A stretch of 5,928 nucleotides of DNA, taken from positions 1 to 5,928 of the forward strand of contig CALCJG010000272.1 of NCBI GenBank assembly GCA_937967705.1, in the 5' to 3' direction. Below, one piece after another: positions 1 through 5,928 of this stretch (position 1 is its first letter; every line of letters begins with the position of its first letter). The notes beneath the pieces are model-generated. The model saw only the letters and a list, made by a program, of their open reading frames with translations, was not told the DNA's origin and did no database searches. Origin of the DNA: an uncultured Spirochaetia bacterium. Lineage in GTDB: Bacteria; Spirochaetota; UBA4802; JAGODF01. The position numbers and the translations under genes were made by a program.

Positions 1-3012
<3,012 letters not shown>

Positions 3013-3063
3013 CCTGCGGCAGCTTAGGACGGGACCGGTTTCCTTCCTTTGTTTTATCCAGAG

Positions 3064-3090
3064 AATATACCCGGAAAGAGAAGGATGCAA
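3064..3090 (-). promoter_or_regulatory. Possible promoter for the kinase gene
   Basis: On the minus strand TATATT (3069-3064) is five of six to the sigma70 -10 box. TTGCAT (3090-3085) is a weak -35, with only 15 bases between them and a T7 run just upstream. It would give a leader of about 45-55 bases before the ATG at 3012 or 3003. The -35 and the short spacing are poor, so read-through from the protease gene is as likely. Confidence 0.3.
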
Positions 3091-3137
3091 GAAAAAAAGC
3101 TGAGGGAAGGGTGAGGGCTAAAGATGCGAAACCGCGG

Positions 3138-4106
3138 TCAGTGCCATAGCCCCCAGAGATTCCAGCGGGGCTTGCGGCTGACGGAGTCATACTCCCGGGA
3201 GACCGGCTCCTCGCGGGAGAAGAGGTCAAGGGGACGGGGGTTGTCCGCCGCCAGCTTCCTCAGGCGGTCCACCCGCTTCTGCGTGTGGGGATGAGTCCGG
3301 AGCAGGGAGGGGTCCGGCACCTTGCGCCCCGGGGTCAGGAGGGTGTCCCAGAAACTCCGGGGGTACTGTTCGATCTTTCCCAGGGCCGAGGCCAGTCCCT
3401 CGGCGTCCCCCGTAAGGCGCACGGCCCCCAGGTCGGCCTCGTACTCCCGGGTGCGGGAGAGGGCCATCTGCAGCGTTACGCTCAGGAGCGGGGCGAAGAT
3501 GAAGAAGAGGAGAGCCGCCAGGGTCACCCAGGAGACCCCCATCCCCGCGATGAACATGAGGGGGATGAAGAGCAGCAGGAGGAACTGCCCCACCGCTGAG
3601 AGGATATGGGTGAGGCGGCTCAGGATGTCCGCCAGGCTCATGATGCGCAGGTCGTTGCTCTGTATGTGGCTCACCTCGTGGGCCATCACGCCGGCCAGCT
3701 CCCGCCGGTTGAGGTGGCGCAGTATCCCGTCGGTCAGGGCGATGGCGGCGGACTGGCGGTTCCCCACGGTAAAGGCGTTCATTACGCTGCTGGGGATGTA
3801 GTAGAGAGCGGGGAGGGACGGCAGCCCGGCCCTCTGCGCCAGCCCCTGGAGGAGAACGTAGAGCTCCGGCGCCTCTCGGAAGGCGAGTGCCCGGGCGTTG
3901 TAGAGCCGCAGTATCAGCCGCGGCATCACCCGCCCCGTGAGGGAGAGGAAGACCAGGCCCAGGATGACGCCCCAGACCAGTCCGCTGCCTCCCGCCACGA
4001 TCAGTCCGATGAGGGACAGGAGGGCCGTCATGAGGGCGAGGAGCAGCAGGGTCTGCAGAAAATTGCCGATTCTCCTCATGAGCATGGTCACTCCCCTTCC
4101 GGTCAT
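3138..4106 (-). CDS. HtpX-like M48 family membrane zinc metalloprotease
   Basis: Integral membrane endopeptidase of the HtpX/Ste24 type, expected to cleave misfolded or damaged membrane proteins with its active site facing the cytoplasm. The 322 residues show two hydrophobic helices at about 16-36 and 40-57, the HEXXH zinc motif in GVMAHEVSHIQSND (H143, E144, H147), then two more helices at about 171-190 and 192-212. The third-ligand motif SRTREYEAD follows, with E221 the likely zinc ligand, and then the family's THPHTQKRVDRL segment at 271-282. E. coli HtpX is about 293 residues; the excess is a soluble tail ending WNLWGLWH. Two starts are plausible. The ATG at 4106 follows GGGGGTGAT closely; the ATG at 4085 follows AAGGGGAG at 5 bases and gives MLMRRIGNF, closer to the usual HtpX N-terminus. 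The gene is upstream of the kinase and divergent from the Nudix gene. The family is firm; that it is the orthologue of htpX is not shown, so I give no symbol. Confidence 0.93.
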   Translation of the reverse strand: MTGRGVTMLMRRIGNFLQTLLLLALMTALLSLIGLIVAGGSGLVWGVILGLVFLSLTGRVMPRLILRLYNARALAFREAPELYVLLQGLAQRAGLPSLPALYYIPSSVMNAFTVGNRQSAAIALTDGILRHLNRRELAGVMAHEVSHIQSNDLRIMSLADILSRLTHILSAVGQFLLLLFIPLMFIAGMGVSWVTLAALLFFIFAPLLSVTLQMALSRTREYEADLGAVRLTGDAEGLASALGKIEQYPRSFWDTLLTPGRKVPDPSLLRTHPHTQKRVDRLRKLAADNPRPLDLFSREEPVSREYDSVSRKPRWNLWGLWH

Positions 4107-4174
4107 ATCACCCCCTGCCTTGTCCCTGTAGTATCCGATCCGGAGCGTGCAAAGCGCCGGGACCCCATTCCCTC

Positions 4175-4200
4175 AATATAGTACGGAAGGGGGTTGGCAA
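4175..4200 (-). promoter_or_regulatory. Possible promoter for the M48 protease gene
   Basis: On the minus strand TATATT (4180-4175) resembles a -10 box. TTGCCA (4200-4195) resembles a -35, but the spacing is only 14 bases. An A7 run lies directly upstream, and the -35 overlaps the near-perfect dyad GGTTGGCAACC (4192-4202), which could bind a regulator. The -10 box is credible and the pair as a whole is weak. A 5' leader of about 65-90 bases would result. Confidence 0.28.
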
Positions 4201-4258
4201 CCTTTTTTTCGGGGGTGATGAGTCCGGGCGGGGGATCGCCCTGCCGTCGAAAGGTTCC

Positions 4259-4287
4259 TTGACAGGCCGAGGGGGGCGTCCTATAGA
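4259..4287 (+). promoter_or_regulatory. Sigma70-type promoter of the Nudix gene
   Basis: A perfect -35 hexamer TTGACA (4259-4264) is followed after exactly 17 bases by TATAGA (4282-4287), four of six to the -10 consensus. Transcription would start near 4294, leaving a leader of about 60 bases before the ATG at 4354. It lies in the divergent region shared with the protease gene, and the two promoter candidates do not overlap. This is the best promoter in the window. Confidence 0.65.
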
Positions 4288-4299
4288 GGGCTATGCCGC

Positions 4300-4317
4300 G
4301 CGGGAGACGGTTCCCGC
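4300..4317 (+). other. Hairpin near the 5' end of the Nudix leader RNA
   Basis: GCGGGA (4300-4305) pairs with TCCCGC (4312-4317) around a six-base loop, and two more pairs can form beyond a one-base bulge. If transcription starts near 4294, this stem sits almost at the 5' end of the message, a position that often protects an RNA from decay. No anti-terminator or ligand-binding fold is evident, and a chance stem in GC-rich DNA is possible. Confidence 0.35.
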
Positions 4318-4333
4318 CGCGAGTTCCGAAAAA

Positions 4334-4340
4334 GGGAGGA
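4334..4340 (+). promoter_or_regulatory. Ribosome binding site of the Nudix gene, long spacing
   Basis: GGGAGGA is a strong Shine-Dalgarno match but ends 13 bases before the ATG at 4354, longer than usual. The in-frame CTG at 4348 would be at 7 bases, so a rare CTG start adding two residues cannot be excluded. There is no other ATG, GTG or TTG in frame between this site and 4354. Confidence 0.55.
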
Positions 4341-4353
4341 CTCCGATCTGATC

Positions 4354-5079
4354 ATGACAGCCCGGCCCCGCGACGCCTCCACGGTGATGATCCTGCGCCC
4401 CCCGCAGGAGGGAGACTCCTTCGAGGTGCTCCTCCTGCTGAGACACCCTTCCCACAAATTCGTGCCGTCCCATTACGTCTTCCCCGGCGGGGCTGTGGAG
4501 GAGGAGGACGCCGATCCCCGGCTTCTGGCCCGCTGCAGAGGGGAGAACGGGGAGCCCTTTGCCGGAGAGATCCCCGGGGCCCGGTCGCCCGAGGGGTCCC
4601 TCGCCTTCTGGGCCGCCGCGGTGCGGGAGACCTTCGAGGAGGCGGGTGTCCTCTTTGCCGCGGACGACCGGGGGAACTTCCCGGACCCGGCCCAGCGGGC
4701 ACACCTCTTCATCGACCTGCGCGGGAGGCTCCTGCGCTCCGAGATCTCCTTCCGGGAACTCCTGGAACAGGAGGAGCTCTTCATCCCGTGCCATCGCCTG
4801 CGGTTCATCTCCCGCTGGATCACCCCTGCCTTCCTGCCCATACGCTACGATGCCCGGTTCTTCGCGGCCCTGCTTCCCGCCGGGCAGGAGGCCTCGCCGG
4901 ACGGCGGCGAGCACACCGACGGCCGCTGGCTTTCGCCCTCCGGTGCCCTGGCGGAAAACCGGCGGGGGCGGCTGGACCTGGTGCTCCCCACCCTCATGAC
5001 TCTGGAGGAGGCGGGCCGTTATGCTGGCGCCGAAGAGGCCTGGAAGGGTTTCGCGGCTTCCGGCTACCGGGAGGGCTAG
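4354..5079 (+). CDS. NUDT19-like Nudix hydrolase (possible CoA diphosphatase)
   Basis: Nudix enzymes hydrolyse nucleoside diphosphates linked to another group, X, using a divalent metal. The 241-residue product has the two halves of the Nudix box, GX5E at G45-E51 (FPGGAVEEED) and RETFEEAGV at 91-99, separated by 39 residues where the classical box has 7. Such an insertion is known for the NUDT19/RP2p group, whose mouse member cleaves coenzyme A and acyl-CoA esters. Other segments that fit this group are the N-terminal STVMILRP strand (9-16), SRWITPAFLPIRYDARFF (153-170) and DGRWLSP (189-195). No signal peptide or membrane segment is seen, so it is probably cytosolic. It has its own promoter and an upstream ribosome site, and ends 5 bases from the convergent small gene, which suggests single-gene transcription. 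Nudix identity is firm, NUDT19-like likely, and the substrate is an inference from the family. Confidence 0.9.
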   Translation: MTARPRDASTVMILRPPQEGDSFEVLLLLRHPSHKFVPSHYVFPGGAVEEEDADPRLLARCRGENGEPFAGEIPGARSPEGSLAFWAAAVRETFEEAGVLFAADDRGNFPDPAQRAHLFIDLRGRLLRSEISFRELLEQEELFIPCHRLRFISRWITPAFLPIRYDARFFAALLPAGQEASPDGGEHTDGRWLSPSGALAENRRGRLDLVLPTLMTLEEAGRYAGAEEAWKGFAASGYREG

Positions 5080-5084
5080 GGTCT

Positions 5085-5324
5085 TCACTCCTCCGGGAGG
5101 GGGGTTTGTTCCATCTCCCCGTGTATCCGCTTTATGCGCTCCCGGTATTCCTCCGGGGCCTCCAGGTGTCCCCAGCCCTTCTGCAGTTGAAAGAGGCCGT
5201 CGTAGGCCAGGTCGTGATAGGAGCGGATGCGGTAGGGTATTCCCTCCTCCAGGAGCCGTTGCTCCAGGGTCAGGGCCTCTATCTCCCCCGAGAGCAGGAG
5301 TATTCTCACGTATTCTTCTTCCAT
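5085..5324 (-). CDS. Small DUF2007-like protein (putative signal-transducing family)
   Basis: A 79-residue acidic, soluble protein of unknown function. The pattern of a first strand (EYVRILLLSGEIEA), a helix (LTLEQRLLEEG), then IPYRIRSYHD and a conserved-looking YDGLFQLQKGWGHLEAPEEY resembles the DUF2007 family, ferredoxin-like-fold proteins described only as putative signal-transducing proteins. Its length suits that family (about 70-80 residues). No catalytic residues are recognisable. The ATG at 5324 has no Shine-Dalgarno site upstream; the region TATCCTTACCCC is pyrimidine-rich. The best promoter would start the RNA at the ATG itself, so it may be leaderless. A GTG at 5309 (V6) with weak GGAAG upstream is the alternative and would give a 74-residue protein. 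It converges on the Nudix gene with 5 bases between stop codons. Coding status is convincing; the family is recalled, not searched. Confidence 0.78.
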   Translation of the reverse strand: MEEEYVRILLLSGEIEALTLEQRLLEEGIPYRIRSYHDLAYDGLFQLQKGWGHLEAPEEYRERIKRIHGEMEQTPLPEE

Positions 5325-5330
5325 GGGGTA

Positions 5331-5358
5331 AGGATAGCGGGGATTTGGGGGGTTTCAA
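5331..5358 (-). promoter_or_regulatory. Promoter candidate for the DUF2007-like gene, implying a leaderless mRNA
   Basis: On the minus strand TTGAAA (5358-5353, five of six to TTGACA) is followed after 16 bases by TATCCT (5336-5331, four of six). An A7 run at 5368-5362 lies just upstream, where an UP element would be. The seventh base after the -10 box is the A of the ATG at 5324, so the transcript would begin at the start codon. Confidence 0.45.
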
Positions 5359-5370
5359 GGCTTTTTTTGC

Positions 5371-5423
5371 TTCACCCCCTCCGGCGCTGTGCGCCGCCTC
5401 CCCCTTCCCAAGGGGGAGGGCGT
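5371..5423. repeat. Paired-hairpin palindromic element (REP/MITE-like)
   Basis: Two perfect hairpins stand directly side by side. One is CGGCGC-TGT-GCGCCG (5382-5396). The other is CCTCCCCCTT-CCC-AAGGGGGAGG (5397-5419), a ten-pair stem. They are preceded by TTCACCCCCTC. This layout of C-rich lead, variable GC hairpin and CCTCCCCCTT/AAGGGGGAGG stem resembles non-coding palindromic repeats dispersed in many bacterial genomes. Neither strand has a U-run after the stems, so it is not a standard terminator. There is no second copy in this window, so repeat status is inferred from form; the outer limits are approximate. Confidence 0.55.
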
Positions 5424-5457
5424 GTTGCGGAAACGGTTCGTTTGTTGCCGTTACCTG

Positions 5458-5475
5458 GCGGTGCTGCGTCACCGC
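5458..5475. other. Hairpin 3' of the small basic protein gene
   Basis: GCGGTG (5458-5463) and CACCGC (5470-5475) form a six-pair stem around a six-base loop. It lies about 30 bases past the out-of-frame TGA-TAA at 5510-5505 on the minus strand, where an RNA 3' end could be. No T-run follows on either strand, so intrinsic termination is not supported. Confidence 0.35.
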
Positions 5476-5504
5476 TTCCGCTTCCCTTTCCGGTTTATCC
5501 CTCC

Positions 5505-5778
5505 TTATCAGGCCCTCGCTTATATAGAGATTGTAGCCCCGGCGGCCCTGGGCTCGGGCCCTTATCTGCCATGTCTCCTTTTCTTCCCTGCTGAGGGCTT
5601 TCCATTCCGCCGCCCGATCTTTGAAGGCCGTGCGCGTGGCCTGTTGGGCCTGCGTGCGGGGGTTGTGCGGGACTACGTATTGGCGCAGGTATACGCGGCT
5701 GCGGCTGGTGTAGAAGACGAGGTCGCCTAGGGAACCGTTTAGTTCCCTGAAGGGGGCGTTTAATTTTACTTTGGCCAT
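5505..5778 (-). CDS. Small basic hypothetical protein, 3' end probably frameshifted
   Basis: Function unknown. The ATG at 5778 is preceded by AAGGAG at six bases, an excellent site. The first 90 residues look like a real, strongly basic protein (17 K/R against 8 D/E). MAKVKLNAPF and GDLVFYTSRSRVYLRQYVV suggest a beta-rich start; NPRTQAQQ then leads into a helical part with AAEWKALSREEKETW and GYNLYISEGL. The W-x2-LS-x-EEK-x2-W pattern is reminiscent of one HMG-box helix. The NPRT-x-AQQ to GYNL-F/Y-I layout resembles small proteins I associate with phage or mobile regions, from memory only. At L90 the tandem stop TGATAA (5510-5505) is one base out of frame. In the literal frame translation continues with low-complexity, GC-driven sequence through the hairpin repeat, over the DUF2007-like gene and antisense to the Nudix gene, to a TAG at 4293-4291 (495 codons). 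I therefore end it at the tandem stop; whether the shift is natural or an error is open. Confidence 0.65.
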
Positions 5779-5784
5779 TGTGGT

Positions 5785-5790
5785 CTCCTT
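5785..5790 (-). promoter_or_regulatory. Ribosome binding site of the small basic protein gene
   Basis: On the minus strand AAGGAG lies six bases before the ATG at 5778, an optimal Shine-Dalgarno site. It fixes the start and is the main argument that the gene is translated. Confidence 0.8.
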
Positions 5791-5847
5791 TGTTTATCCC
5801 CTGGGCGGGGGTGATTCTGCTCATTTCTTGTCAACTTGAGCGTTGTT

Positions 5848-5871
5848 GCAATGCTGCCATGCGATCATTGC
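5848..5871. promoter_or_regulatory. Imperfect 24-base palindrome upstream of the small gene
   Basis: The outer arms GCAATG and CATTGC are perfect inverted repeats, and the two 12-base halves match at 9 of 12 positions. It lies about 70 bases upstream of the ATG at 5778, a suitable place for a dimeric repressor or activator site. A lone TTGACA lies between it and the gene. No regulator is encoded in the window. The rest of 5779-5928 shows no gene. Confidence 0.3.
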
Positions 5872-5898
5872 TTCCCCTGCCGGGGGGTGTGGGGATTT

Positions 5899-5914
5899 GT
5901 TCCTGGGGAGGAAC
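5899..5914. other. Hairpin at the right window edge
   Basis: GTTCCT (5899-5904) and AGGAAC (5909-5914) form a six-pair stem with loop GGGG. No T-run follows on either strand. It could belong to the end or leader of a neighbouring gene outside the window. Confidence 0.25.
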
Positions 5915-5928
5915 TTACCCTGCAGGAA

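Noticed and set aside
4185..4210. Plus-strand terminator at GGTTGGCAACC followed by a T-run
   Set aside because: The arms leave a one-base loop, so a stable hairpin cannot form, and no plus-strand gene lies upstream that would need terminating.
5088..5110. Intrinsic terminator for the Nudix gene
   Set aside because: The stem is only four to six pairs including a wobble, the T-run is short and interrupted, and it lies in the coding end of the opposite gene. It is kept only as a remark.
4291..5504. The distal 400 codons of the frame that begins at 5778 (minus)
   Set aside because: The translation is low-complexity Gly/Pro/Arg sequence, overlaps the DUF2007-like gene in another frame and is fully antisense to the Nudix gene. 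It is open only because no stop happens to occur.
4293..5594. A 433-codon plus-strand open frame overlapping the Nudix gene
   Set aside because: It shares the region with the Nudix gene in another frame, reads as Arg/Gly/Pro-rich nonsense and continues through the hairpin element and the small genes of the other strand.
5829..5834. Perfect TTGACA on the minus strand as a promoter for the small basic protein gene
   Set aside because: No -10-like hexamer lies 15-19 bases downstream; that stretch is C-rich. The hexamer alone is not enough.
5851..5871. Sigma54 promoter (TGGCA followed by TTGC) on the minus strand
   Set aside because: The GG and GC elements are three bases too close for the -24/-12 spacing.

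Overview
The window is GC-rich bacterial chromosome (about 60% GC by eye). It carries ordinary Shine-Dalgarno sites and at least one sigma70-type promoter. A soluble kinase with many PAS domains and a GGIAHDFNN histidine box, next to an HtpX-like protease and a DUF2007-like small protein, is a combination I associate with Deltaproteobacteria/Desulfobacterota and similar anaerobes. That assignment is inference only; there is no rRNA or other marker gene.

Layout. Positions 1-3012 (minus) hold a very large PAS sensor histidine kinase, open for 1004 codons with no frameshift. The window edge cuts it after the dimerization/phosphoacceptor region, so the ATPase part lies outside. Upstream on the same strand, 3138-4106 encodes a four-helix membrane M48 zinc protease of the HtpX type. 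The gap between them is 125 bases, so they may be co-transcribed, although a weak promoter candidate sits in the gap. A divergent intergenic region (4107-4353) carries a -10-like box for the protease and a good promoter (TTGACA, 17 bases, TATAGA) for a plus-strand gene at 4354-5079. That gene encodes a NUDT19-like Nudix hydrolase with the family's long insertion inside the Nudix box. It ends 5 bases from the convergent end of a 79-residue DUF2007-like protein (5085-5324, minus). This small gene has no Shine-Dalgarno site, and its best promoter places the transcript start on the ATG itself.

Positions 5325-5504 are an intergenic block with three hairpins. Two are adjacent perfect stems that resemble a dispersed palindromic repeat. 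Upstream of this block, a small basic protein starts at 5778 (minus) with an excellent ribosome binding site. Its convincing part is about 90 residues, and a tandem TGA-TAA lies exactly one base out of frame at that point. The literal frame therefore runs on to 4291 through the repeat, across the DUF2007-like gene and antisense to the Nudix gene. I interpret this as a frameshift or sequence error, not as a 495-residue protein.

How the genes fit together: the kinase and the protease suggest a stress or envelope-quality theme (inference). The Nudix hydrolase and the two small proteins look like independent units. The most interesting points are the N-terminal pseudo-receiver of the kinase, the out-of-frame tandem stop with its neighbouring hairpin repeat, and the apparently leaderless DUF2007-like gene. 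I see no CRISPR array, tRNA, rRNA, transposase or clear new multi-gene system.
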